Source of the DNA: Haplomitrium mnioides
Taxonomy: Eukaryota; Marchantiophyta; Haplomitriopsida; Calobryales
Assembly: GCA_049999725.1 (NCBI GenBank)
Contig: JBNGIS010009459.1
Location: 1 to 25,048, forward strand
Direction of reading: 5' to 3'
Length of the DNA stretch: 25,048 nt
Shown here: positions 1 to 8,971 of the stretch, in pieces
How the letters are laid out: every line of letters starts with the position of its first letter
Numbering within the stretch: position 1 is the stretch's first letter
Notes under the pieces: generated by a model
What the model was told of the DNA's origin: nothing
Databases searched by the model: none
Seen by the model: only the letters and a program-made list of their open reading frames with translations
Made by a program: the position numbers and the translations under genes

Positions 1-5
1 CGAGC

Positions 6-470
6 ATGGACTTCGATGTCCATGCGCGTATGGACTTCGAAGTCCAAAAGCAAATCGAATTTCAAGTCCATGCGCGCATGGACTTTGAAGTCCAAATGTG
101 CAGTGACTTTCAAGTCCTTGCGCGCATTGACTTCAAAGTCCATGCGCGCATGGATTTGCTGTTCAAGAGCACTTGGACTTCGAATTCCAAGCAAGCATCG
201 ACTTCGAAGTCCAAACACGCAAGGACATTAAAGTCCATGCATGCATAGTTCAAAGTCTAAGTGCTCTTGAATAGCAAATTCCATGCGCGCATGGACTTTG
301 AAGTCCATGCGCTCTTGGACTTTGAAGTCTAAGTGCTCTTGAACAACAAAGTCCATGCGTGCATGGACTTGAAAGTCAAAGCGCGTGTAGTTATCGAAGT
401 CCATGCGTACATGGACTTCGAAGTCTATGCGCGCATGGACTTCGATGTCTATGCATGCATAGACCCTAAA
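6..470. repeat. 24-bp palindromic minisatellite, about 19 units
   Basis: Units of 24 bp start at 6, 30, 54, 78 and so on, and again in register from 291 (315, 339, 363, 387, 411, 435). One 21-bp unit at 270-290 shifts the phase. The consensus half ATGGACTTCGAAGTCC is itself a palindrome and is followed by an alternating ATGCGCGC spacer that is also palindromic. Because 24 is a multiple of 3, the first ten units read as an 8-residue protein repeat (MDFEVHAR-like), but later units break this. The array ends about 65 bp before a splice-acceptor-like tract, so it probably lies in an intron of the methyltransferase-like gene. There are no unique spacers, so it is not a CRISPR. Confidence 0.9.
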
Positions 471-512
471 ATGTTTTATGTTTTTTACCTTTAAATGTTT
501 TATTACTCTCTA

Positions 513-538
513 ATATTTTCGTTTCAATTTTTGTGCAG
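513..538 (+). other. Putative 3' splice site before methyltransferase-like exon
   Basis: A pyrimidine-rich tract ends in TTTTTGTGCAG, with the AG at 537-538. The next base opens a reading frame (E D K T F K R Q L). The AT-rich stretch 470-538 that joins the 24-bp array to this site looks like an intron end. Inferred by eye only. Confidence 0.5.
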
Positions 539-1799
539 GAGGACAAAACATTTAAACGGCAGCTAGCAAAGAAATTGGCAGCAGTTGCGAAAGGAAGGAA
601 AAAATCTGGGTCAAGGAAGCCCTTCAAGATCAAGACCAGCCTTCCATGTTGGTCTCTTACCCTCCTGCTTTTCTTCTCTACTGCCAAAAGGCTAGAGAGT
701 AGAAAGCATGGCAACAAAGTGGTGATGCATCTCTCACAATAGAAGGAGTTGTGAGAGACAAGGAAGATGATCTAATGTTGTGTGTCGATGGTCTTAACGT
801 GGTTTTTTATCAAGTCCACGGAGAGGCCAACACTCGACAATTGAAGGACCTTGTGAAACCTAGGTGTTTCACTTTGGCTATTGCTAATATTCCTTATAGG
901 TACAACCTTAAGGAACGCAAGCATGATGACTCAGAACCATTTTCAAAAGATGACATTTTTTATATAGTATCATCTTTTGTAACAATAACGACTTTGGAGT
1001 TTTGGTCTTTTGTGATCATTCATTCTTTCCAGCAATTTGGCATCGTCGAGGACGTCCTTTTTGAAGTCTGTTGTGCAATCGATCACGACATCTGATGAGT
1101 TGTTCTTTTATTTTTTTTTTCTTTTTGATTTCTCTGTTTTTGATTTCTCTTGCATTTTGGTTGCAATGTTTGATTTGATTGTTTATCTTTTTGTAGGGAC
1201 AAAAGCAATATTCATGATTCTGGTGGTTCCAGAATCACACATACCTACGATTATTGGATGGTGGGTTACTAGACTAAGGAAGGAAAGAGGAGCATGTGCA
1301 TTTTCAATTTGCAACCTTTTTTTGCGATCGGACTTCCTCGACAAATTATGCTGAGTGTTTTTAGCTGCTCTACAGTTTTGGCAAAACTTAAACATCCAGA
1401 AGATGATGCTCTTGTGAATGTTTATCAGAAGCTGTAGGCTCTCTACAATTTTTTTATTGACCATTTATCAACAGAGCAAGATTGGATCTTTGATCTCTGC
1501 TCTAGGTCTAACACAAGCCTTGTTTGTGCTTTAAAGCTGATGCAAAACTGCATCGCTGTGGAATATGATAGACGTTAGTCTATTTATATTCCTCAGAGGG
1601 TTTTGGAGATGGCTTTCTTGCCATCCAATGTGACTGAGTCACAGATAGCTTTTGCTTACCACAAGGTACTGCAGGTGCTTCTGGTGACTCTATTGTAATA
1701 TCGTGGATTGGAAAGTCTCGACAGGATTCTCTAGCGGCTGCAGATGCTCAGCCTGTAGGTTTAGATGATACAATTCCTCCTGAAGAGGAAAGAGTCTAA
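539..1799 (+). pseudogene. Decayed beta-class DNA amino-methyltransferase-like gene (3' part)
   Basis: Reading frame 1 continues through stops from about 640 to 1095 and again from 1197 to about 1670. The order of motifs fits beta-class N4C/N6A DNA methyltransferases. A catalytic-loop-like NIPY (886-897, a DPPY variant, in the context FTLAIANIPYRYN) comes first. The AdoMet-binding motif is near the C-terminus: WIFDLCSRSNTS, 1483-1518, followed by LVCALKLMQNCIAVEYD. The two glycines expected in the latter (CxGxG) read R and N. In-frame TAG codons lie at 700, 1270, 1435 and 1576, each explained by CAG to TAG. Frameshifts are needed near 625 and 1670. A serine/acid-rich tail ends at TAA 1797. 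The first exon is not in this copy. A diverged methyltransferase fold with another substrate is possible. The pseudogene call is firm; the family call is moderate. Confidence 0.6.
1096..1196 (+). other. Putative intron in methyltransferase-like pseudogene
   Basis: A T-rich stretch of about 100 nt ends in TTTATCTTTTTGTAG (AG at 1195-1196). The methyltransferase-like reading frame resumes at once (DKSNIHDSGGSRITHTYDYW). The 5' boundary is unclear because the flanking codons have decayed: two TGA codons at 1093-1098 could be former TGG. Confidence 0.5.
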
Positions 1800-1826
1800 T
1801 GATTTGTTTTAACAATTTGTATTATA

Positions 1827-1832
1827 AATAAA
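1827..1832 (+). terminator. Candidate polyadenylation signal AATAAA
   Basis: A canonical AATAAA lies 27 nt after the TAA that closes the methyltransferase-like frame, in an AT-rich context. This spacing suits a plant 3' UTR. No transcript evidence is available. Confidence 0.35.
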
Positions 1833-2115
1833 GTTTATGTTTTCCAAATTTTTATTTACCAAAGTTTCATCTTGTTGCTCTCTCACTATATTTAAAGTCT
1901 TTTCATCATGATTTAGTTTGGTGGGCTTAAGAATAGTTTGACTCATTTGATTATCTAAGATTGGTTTGAAGTCAATTGCTAATCTAAAGATGATTTGGAG
2001 TCTTTGCGCATTGTTTAGTGTCGTTGCACATTAAGGCTATCTAGTTCTTGTTTGGATTCCCTGCGTGTCTAAGCTCTCATGATTTTTTTTCAGAGTCCCT
2101 TCACCCATAAGCCAA
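1833..2115. other. Non-coding stretch between pseudogene and 37-bp array
   Basis: I found no coding remnant here. Scattered words such as GATTTGGAGTCTTTGCGCATTG resemble degraded units of the arrays on either side, so this may be an older, eroded part of the same array. Confidence 0.4.
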
Positions 2116-2336
2116 AGGGTTCTTGTTCAATGTCTATGCTTGCATAGGCTGTAGGGTTCTTGTTTAGAATCTTGGTTTGCAATAGCTCTAGGGTTCTAGT
2201 TCAAAGTCCATGCGTGCATAGCTTCATTGTTCTTGTTCAGAGTCTAAGCATGCACATGATTTAGGATTCTTGTTCGGAGTCTATGTGTGCATAAGCTTTA
2301 CGGTTCTGGTTTGGAGTCCATGCTTGCATAGGATTT
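2116..2336. repeat. 37-bp tandem array, 6 units
   Basis: Units start at 2116, 2153, 2190 (36 bp), 2226, 2263 and 2300. Each opens with AGGGTTCTTGTTC-like sequence and carries the core AGTCTATGCTTGCATAGG. That core matches the TCTATGCGCGCATAG words of the 24-bp array at the window start. The unit length differs but the palindromic core is shared. Confidence 0.85.
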
Positions 2337-2683
2337 GTTAGCTACGATGCTCAAATTCAGGTTCAAAGTCCTTACCCGACTGGACATTTACGTTTTTCTA
2401 TAGCTTTTTTCCACCAAAAGATATATGTTTTATTTCATTTTTTATGAATTTAATTTATTTACAATAGTGTGAAGTTTTTATAAAGTATTTGAATAACCAA
2501 AATGTTTGTTTTGCAAGGTATTTTCTACAAAAAAAATGTTTGAAATATAATCTCAATGTAAAATATGCATTTTTTTGTTTATAAAAAATGATTTTCTTTT
2601 CGAAAAGAAGATTTCAGTCGTAAATTTGATGTTTTTGAATGCCAAATCACCAAAAAAAGAAAATTCCAACTGCCAAGTGAAAC
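2337..2683. other. AT-rich subterminal region of element copy A
   Basis: No gene is visible; A and T runs dominate. The word ATAAAGTATTTGAATAACCAAAATG matches, in inverted orientation, the subterminal region at the left end of copy C (near 18300). This supports the view that the copy A right end corresponds to the copy C left end. Confidence 0.5.
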
Positions 2684-2724
2684 AAGAACTCAGTAGCGGT
2701 TCCTGGTTCAAAGTAGCGGCTGTT
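2684..2724 (-). repeat. Terminus of inverted-terminus element, copy A
   Basis: Read inward on the minus strand, the end is AACAGCCGCTACTTTGAACC, then AGGAACCGCTACTGAGTTC. The same sequence opens copy C at 18155 (AACAACCGCTACTTTGAA, AGGAACTACTACTGAGTTC). Copia RT coding sequence begins immediately outside it (about 2725), so this marks an insertion boundary. The other end of copy A lies outside the window. Confidence 0.7.
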
Positions 2725-2727
2725 ATA

Positions 2728-3018
2728 TTATAGTGTCTATGATAGGTGAGCATGTGAGGTCATAGTCACGTCCATGAATTTGAGTGTATTCTTTGGCCAC
2801 TAATCTTGCCTTGTATTGCGTGACATCACCTTTTGCATTGTGTTTGCAGACAAAAATAAATCTATAATCTGTTAGACGCATGTCGGGAAGTGCTAGCATA
2901 AAAATCCCAAATACTTGTTGTTGTATGAGAGAGTCAAGTTCCAAATTTTTGGCTTTCTCCCATTGGGGCCAATTGGTTCTTCATTGTGCTTCTTGTGTAG
3001 ATAAAAGGTCAGGTGTAT
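2728..3018 (-). pseudogene. Copia reverse transcriptase, N-terminal fragment
   Basis: The minus strand reads NWPQWEKAKNLELDSL, then the conserved start of the copia RT domain: FVCKHNAKGDVTQYKARLVA, YTQIHGRDYD and SPIIDTI. The YVDD active-site motif is missing because the frame stops at the terminus of copy A. A TGA just before RTNWPQW is a likely decayed CGA. The frame upstream continues at 7097 once the nested element and one TSD copy are removed in silico. Confidence 0.85.
3014..3018. repeat. Target-site duplication TGTAT, left copy
   Basis: TGTAT here and at 7092-7096 directly flank the nested element. Counting only one copy, the interrupted copia polyprotein frame is continuous across the junction. 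Confidence 0.85.
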
Positions 3019-3320
3019 TGTGATGCAGAGTTCAACAAGAATATTCAGGAATAAGCCTTTTTGGATAAATTTAAAGGAAAATGGGCATATGAAGAGCTTG
3101 TAACATGGAAAATTTAGAGAAAATCTATTATTGGAGAAGCTTTGGAAGAGGAAAAATCAGATTTGGATTTCAGATCAGCATAAAGTGCTTCAGATTATTG
3201 GATAGTTGAGTCCGAAGTGAGATTTAGGAACAGAACCGAAGAGTGGAGTCGGAAGAAAGTCATAAGTGGCTTCGGAAGGCTTCCAAAGGTCGGATATGTT
3301 TACGATTTTGGAATCGGGAG

Positions 3321-3334
3321 GGCGCCGTCTGTGG
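3321..3334 (+). other. Candidate primer-binding site
   Basis: GGCGCCGTCTGTGG resembles the TGGCGCCGT... primer-binding sites of many plant Ty3/gypsy elements. It lies about 300 bp inside the left end and 74 bp before the probable gag start, where such a site would be expected. The upstream base is not the usual T, and the flanking LTR end is not clear. Confidence 0.4.
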
Positions 3335-3407
3335 TTATTATGAAAATAAGTTGTTAAACGGTTCCCAAGGGGGTTTGAAGTGCTCATTGCTTTTAAACAA
3401 GGAAATC

Positions 3408-5674
3408 ATGCCAAGGCAAGCATGGAGAGCCTCGAGAGCCAGAGGAGGACAAGTCACTACACAGAGATCATAGAGGAAAAGATTATTATTCGAATCAGCC
3501 GTTCCATTAGAGATTGAAAGAACTCCTATAGAGGCGATTCCAACTGCGGAAGAGATGAATGTGCAAGAGATGAAGGGCGATGGGGAATTTGTACTTACGA
3601 GGCCGGTGAAAAGCCCCCACATTCTCGCGATTTCATATGGTTTAAGGAAGGTTCTGAGAAGCCGATGGCTTTGGAACTTTTTTGGAAGGATCTGGGATCA
3701 TAATTTACGAAGTATGATGAGCCAGGGGCAATTTCAGAGAGTCGAAGTCGTGGCTGGGGAATTGGTGTTCTCCTTTCGAGGAGAATTCGTACATTACTCA
3801 GAAGAATCGGTAAGGAAAATTTATCATCTTCTTGAGACCGATAATCCAGACGTAAAATTGAGGCAAGATGGGCATCTTGTCTATCTTTGCTCTGATCCAT
3901 CTATAGCCAATGATGGTTACAAGATCCAAGAGATTACAGATCCCTTATTGCAAGAATTTGTGCAAGTTTTTGGCACAATTCTGTTCCAGCCTAAGCCCAG
4001 ACATACAACGAAGATAAATTTGTTTGTGCCGTGGAGAGGGCACACCAAGGGGATGGCTCAGTTCATCTATGGTAGACTCCTAACCTATTTTAGGATAAGT
4101 TGGAGGAAGAGCCCAATGATCTAGTATGCCTCGTTTATTTTACATCATATGGAGGCAAATGGAGTGTGCACTCCTGAAGAAAGAGATCTCCTGGCGAGAG
4201 ATCAGAGGACGATTTTGGAGGAAACGATATGGGAGAATGGAGTCCTGAATAAACTTGGGAGGAAGTCTTAGAAAATGCCTTCCGTTGATCCAATTCCCAA
4301 AGAGAAAGTAGAAATGAGGATTTCTAATTCGTCATATCCGAAGCCACAGAAGAGGGCCAGAACTGATTTGAAGGAAATGTGGGTGGTGAAGGCAAATCAA
4401 GCAAGAGGTGTAGGGAAGGTGCCTGAGGATGTTGTAGTCTACCCCTTGGCATGTCGGAAGCTAAGAGAGGGGCGAACAATTGACATGATCGATTTGGGAG
4501 AAGGAAGTGCCGATTGGAGCAAGACCTTGGAAGAAATTGACGCCCAGCGAATGGCCCAAGGGAAAGGAGATGGAGCGGGGCCGGATTCAGATCTAAAGAG
4601 AGATTCTATGGCAAGCTCAGCTGCAGTTCCAGAGGCCGAAGTGGGGGAGTCAGATGTGGTGCTTCTAGAAGTTAGAAATGCAAGATCGGGGGAAGCTTCA
4701 CTTCAGCAAGCGGAGGTTCCAACAGAGGCAGAGGATAATATTGCGAGTCTAGAGTCGTTGGAGCAAGAAGATGAAGAATCTAACAAGGAGGAGGAAAGCC
4801 TGAAATCGGCTTTGGAGGAGTCGTTCGAGGATCCTCCGGAAATTCAAAGGAAGGGAAAAGCTATCAACCACGAATCAAACACAGAATTGGAGAACTGGTA
4901 AGTACTTATAAGCTGCTAAAGCAGAAGATTGAGATCAAGGAGAGCCATTTGGAAGGAACAATCCGAGAGGAAAGGGAGACTTCCAAGATTCTTCGGAAAT
5001 CCCTGGTGCAAATGCAGAGGGAGAATCAGAAGGACATGGAGGATTTGGCTAAGGTAGAGACGATGAGGAAGAGAGTAGCAGGATTGGAAGCTCTGTTGAA
5101 GCAGAGGGAAGAGAGTTTCCATTTCCAAGAGGAGAAATTCTCTAAGGTGGAGAGGGAACTACATGAAGAGAAAGGGAAGAGTCAGCAACGCTTTGGAGAA
5201 AAGGTTTTGCTTGAGTCAGAAGCATGTAAGCTAATTAGCAAAATGGCATGGATGGAGGCATAGAAGTGCGCTCATGAAGAGAAGGAGAAGGAATAGATGC
5301 GATTGTATCATACGCTTCAAACATCGAAGTCCATCTAGGAGAATAGAGTTAATACTTTGCAGCGGAAGTTGGCGGAGTGGTAGAGGGAGTCCTTGGAAAG
5401 AGAAAAGAGGGAGTTTTCCGAAGACCTTTTGAAGGCAGCTTGTGATGCAATGGGGTTGAAGCAGATGTGAGACAAGGTACAACAAGTGAGGAATAAGATC
5501 TTGGACCGAATGGATGTCAGTATGCAAAGGCTAGTCTTTGACTTGGACGAAGCAAACCAGGAGGTGTCGAATGTGAGAGAACAACTGGTAGCGTTGGAGG
5601 AGCGGAGATACTCCGAATTAACTCAAGATTTATTTCGAGTAAATTTGTCGGAGGATATTCTAAAGTTACCTTAG
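3408..5674 (+). pseudogene. Gag-like coiled-coil protein of nested element, broken
   Basis: The likely start is the ATG at 3408, giving a basic N-terminus (MPRQAWRASRARGG). Next comes a globular part of about 200 residues (LRSRWLWNFFGRIWDHNL; VFSFRGEFVHYSEESVRKIY; PRHTTKINLFVPWRGH). This part resembles plant retroelement gag or 'plant transposon protein' domains, though I cannot name the family with certainty. An acidic Glu/Ser-rich linker follows (about 4590-4850). The C-terminus is a long coiled coil rich in E, K, Q and L (4901-5674). Stops are TAG at 3471, 4122, 4269, 5261, 5294, 5336 and 5381 and TGA at 5468; each fits loss of CAG or CGA. One 1-nt frameshift lies near 4899. The final TAG at 5672 may be the natural end. 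Confidence 0.7.
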
Positions 5675-7091
5675 ATTAGAAGGTCCTTTTGTCGGTTCAA
5701 AAGCGTCGGTTTGGAAAGTCTGATTTTTTGTATAGGTCTCCTCAGGACGTTAAACTGAGGGTTGTTCATTGCTGATTCTGAAGAGGCAAGTTGCCGATTC
5801 CAATTGTAATTGTATTTATAAGTAAAGAATTCTTTGACACTCATTTTTTAGAGATTGCATTAGTGGTGTTCTACGTTTGAATCCAGAGTAAGGAAGAGAA
5901 TTCGCATAAGCGAGAACGAGAAATTAAGCGTGTTCTTGATGTGTATGGAGGAACTTAATTTGGTTGAAACTTTGTAACCGTGTACTGCGAATTGTTGTCT
6001 GGGTGAGAGAAGGCAGAATCCGTTAAGGCTTTTCAAGAAAATCATATGGAATTCTTAAGGGTGATAGAATCAGCAAAGCAACCCATGAAGGGAGTCAACT
6101 GCGGTAGGGAGGTGCATCCTGAGCAGATCGTAGGGCCTACCTAATCATTGAGGAGAGTAGGAGCCTTGTTAAATAGGCAAAGGGTTTGGGGAGGAATCTA
6201 TGAGAATTAACCTTGCAGGTCGATGGATCTACGGGGCTGAGTTCCAGTCGACGGACTGGGGATCGCTAGGAAATTTCTATTCTTTGCTCAAGGTCCATGT
6301 CTTAAATCCAAAAACTATAGCGCAATCAGACACAAGAGGGTGGAGAGTGAGAAGAAGGTTATAGGAGAGCCAAAAGAAGCTGCTCCTTAATCCTTGTGAT
6401 TTGCAAGGGAGAAAACAAATTGCTCGATGGATGCGCGAGCATAAATACAACACAAGATTGGTGGAAGTTAGAGTCAGAAAGTCGAACGCGAAAAGGATCA
6501 GCGAGATCCAAAGTGAATAGCGGAAGTTTACGCTAGAAGAGTCATATTTCGGATTCGGAAGAGATCGGGATCTAAGTCCGAAGAAAGAAAATTCTGAAGT
6601 CTGAAGGAACCAACGAAACGGCGATCCAACTTCCAAGTGGAAAACGGAGTCGGACAGCGGGGTTCCGAAGTATACATTTGTTGCGGATTGGAGGAAAGTA
6701 AAAAGTGTGACTTCAGCAATATTGTCGGGTAGTAGTTCAGCCAACATATGGTGGAAGAACAAGAAAGGACGAGTCGGTCAAGCTTCCTAGTTGACTACAG
6801 CGGCGAATGGCTGGCGGAATCAAGTCAGAACTAGAACTTCAGAGGTGTCAGTTGGGGCTAGAAGCAGAGCTTCGGAACAAGTTATTTGACTTACTTGGAT
6901 CCCATACTTAATTCTGGAATCCAATTTGGAGTTTGCTAAGTCCGATTGGGAACCTTGGATTATCTTGGTTGCAAAAAGTGAAGATTTTGCTGAGAAACAA
7001 GACCTTTCTGTCACAAAATCCCTGTCCTCCCCGAGTAAAAGAACCTGGAGAAGTATAAATCTCACATTGTCGGGATTCTCCGATTACTACA
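5675..7091 (+). other. 3' non-coding part of nested element
   Basis: I found no polyprotein motif on either strand. The region from 6300 is rich in GTCGG and CCGAAG words. A purine tract (GGAGGAAAGTAAAAAG, 6690-6705) followed by TGTGACTTCAGCAATATT could be a polypurine tract and 3' LTR start. It resembles the left end TGTGATGCAGAGTTCAACAAGAATATT, but similarity fades further in. A TATA-like AAGTATAAATC lies at about 7050. Confidence 0.4.
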
Positions 7092-7096
7092 TGTAT
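7092..7096. repeat. Target-site duplication TGTAT, right copy
   Basis: Matches 3014-3018 exactly and lies immediately after the terminal ACA of the nested element. Confidence 0.85.
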
Positions 7097-7568
7097 CATT
7101 GTCTATTGATTGTGATATAGAGAATGCGAATAGATCATCCATAAAGGTATGGGTTCTATCCCATATTTGACCGGTATGGGAATAGTCAATTGCTATTTCA
7201 TCATTGTCGGTTGCAACGTGCAATGATGTCGATGGTTTGGGTTTATTCTTTGAGCATTTAGGTCTGCCACGTTTTGCTTTAGGCTATATTTTAGTGGTAG
7301 ATGCGTCAACTTTTTGAAGTCGTGTTGGTGCGTTGGCTGCTTCAACGTGCGATTTGGTGATGTTAGATGCATTGTTACATGCGTCAGGCATTTTGATTAA
7401 TGTTTGCTGTAAATGGAGGAGTCGTTTGACTTCAACGTCGGATTGTCCATTTCGTTGGTCGAAGTGGTGCTAGTGTCATATTAAGTTGTCCTCAGGTTTG
7501 GGTTGTACAACTTTGTCCTCTTGTAACAGATGCGCAAAAGATTCTTCAAAGAATTGACAGTTTGCGAA
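7097..7568 (-). pseudogene. Copia integrase-RT linker
   Basis: The minus strand reads a typical copia linker just before RT: NDEIAIDYSHTGQIWDRTH, then TFMDDLFAFSISQSIDND (about 7097-7200). The stretch next to the integrase is more degraded and has stop codons. The frame joins the RT fragment at 3018 across the nested insertion. The linker has no known catalytic role. Confidence 0.7.
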
Positions 7569-8478
7569 TCAAGACTTAAACACATCAGAGGTTGAAGGTT
7601 CAAGATATCGGATAATTGAAGTAGATTCAAAATCGATGTATATGCCTTTTTGGCATTGGGGTCCTATCTTTGTTTGATGGGGTCTTAAGATTGGGACAAG
7701 GACAAAGCATCCAAATGTGCGAAGATGGAGATATCTGCAAGAATTCCAATTGCAAGTTGGTGTGGTGAATTCTAATTGAATGTAGATGGTTTGTTGCGTA
7801 GTAAGGATGTTGCGTGCATGACTACGTGTCCCCAAGCTGTGGTGAGGAGGTTGGAATTCATAAGTAATCGTCTTGCTATTAGTTGTATTCTCTTAATAGT
7901 AGATTCTGCAATGCCATTTTGAAAGTGTACATGTGGAATTGAATATTAGAAATCTATGCCAGCAGATGTGCAAAAGTCATCAAATGTTTGTGAAGAGAAT
8001 TCTCTAGCATTGTCCACTCTAAGTTAGGAAATTGTGCCGAGAGTTTCAAGATTTGGGACAGAAGTTTCAGGAAGATCATGTTTTTGGTCGTGAGTAGGGA
8101 TACTTGTGACCATTTGGATGATGCATCAATGGTGACTAGGAAGTATTGGAATGGTCCCAAAGGTAGATGGATAGGTCCACAAACATCAGCATGGATTCTC
8201 TTGAGGTTTTGAGGAATCATGATTGTTGTTTTGTCGTGAGAAGGTGCAATTCTCAGTTTACCTTGTGCGCATGCTAAGCATGGGGTATTCAATGGCAGTG
8301 GATGCACGTTTTGTGGCATGCCTTTGCTATCGTTTTTGATGCGATAGAACATGTCTTGGCTGGATGCCCCAAGCGGTTGTACCATGTGAAAGCTATAGAG
8401 ATCGGTGTCGTAGAGACATGATTTGAGCAAATTTTGGTAGTGTACAATCCAGGTGGTGATAGCAAGAATGATTCTCAT
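7569..8478 (-). pseudogene. Copia integrase, broken
   Basis: A GAG-pre-integrase region (FYRIKNDSKGMP, then CLACAQGKLRIAPSHDKT) precedes the catalytic core. The three acidic residues can be placed: D in HADVCGPI (8185-8187), D in RVDNAREF (8012-8014) and E in NGIAESTIKR (7904-7906). The last two are 36 codons apart, giving the D-X35-E spacing. The C-terminal part carries LRTFGC and IYIDFESTSIIRYLEP. A frameshift lies near 8025. An in-frame TAA just after GIDF and a TAG near 7780 fit C-to-T decay. The protein would have inserted the cDNA copy into the genome. Confidence 0.85.
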
Positions 8479-8573
8479 ATGTCAAAGCATGTTGCTATTG
8501 GACTCAGTATATGGAGGACTTCAGTGCCTTGAAAGAACCCGGTTTGATTGTGGAAACCGTTTTGTCGTATATC

Positions 8574-8912
8574 TCAGAAATTGATGAGGTTTCTAGTTGT
8601 TGCAAGTGCATAAATTGTGGATTGGATATCTAGTGTGGTACCATTTGGAAAGAGTATGGTGGCTGGACCATGTCCTTCTTCAATTTGGTTATAGCCGATG
8701 ATCGTGATCATGGGCCTGAAAGAAGGTTTAATCAATGAGAAGTATTTTTGGTCTTGCAATATAGTATGCAAAGATCCGCTGTCTACAATGCAGGTTTTCT
8801 CGGATTTGTTTTCCTGGTTTGATAGAGAGGGATAAGTGATATGACTTTCAAGATGTAGATTGCATGATGGATATTCATCTATGTCTATCAATTCCAATAA
8901 GTTGCCATGCAC
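8574..8912 (-). pseudogene. Copia aspartic protease
   Basis: The catalytic loop is seen as CIVDSGSLHTIL (a DSG motif, where DSGAS is commonest). The flap and second strand follow (MITIIGYNQIEEGHGPATI, then YALATTRNLINF). The stretch is open for 112 codons. In the living element it would cleave the Gag-Pol polyprotein. It sits between the CCHC knuckle and integrase, as expected for copia. Confidence 0.8.
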
Positions 8913-8971
8913 CTCATTATTGTAAGGTTTAATGCTATGTTGGTATAGTCGCGCTAGGTGTTGGGTACTCT

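Larger units (their letters stand above)
3019..7091 (+). mobile_element. Nested LTR-type retroelement, probably non-autonomous
   Basis: The element starts TGTGATGCAG and ends TTACTACA (TG...CA ends). It is flanked by the 5-bp duplication TGTAT and inserted in the copia RT linker. A primer-binding-like GGCGCCGTCTGTGG lies at 3321. A long gag-like gene occupies 3408-5674. No protease, integrase or RT is visible in the remaining 1.4 kb, so it probably depended on a partner (LARD-like). Two matching LTRs could not be aligned by eye, so they are either strongly diverged or one is rearranged. Its GC content is higher than that of the surroundings. Confidence 0.75.

Noticed and set aside
6-470. Possible CRISPR-like array
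   Set aside because: Units are contiguous and imperfect, with no unique spacers; this is a minisatellite.
2553-2753. Minus-strand open frame as a continuation of copia RT
   Set aside because: The translation loses all RT similarity at the terminus of copy A; it is subterminal AT-rich DNA.
4893-4906. CTGGTAAGTACTT as a splice donor in the gag-like gene
   Set aside because: Coding sequence resumes immediately in another frame (STYKLLKQKIE), so a 1-nt deletion explains it better.
6277-6762. 161-codon minus-strand open frame in the nested element
   Set aside because: No conserved motif; it lies in the non-coding 3' part, opposite to the gag-like gene.
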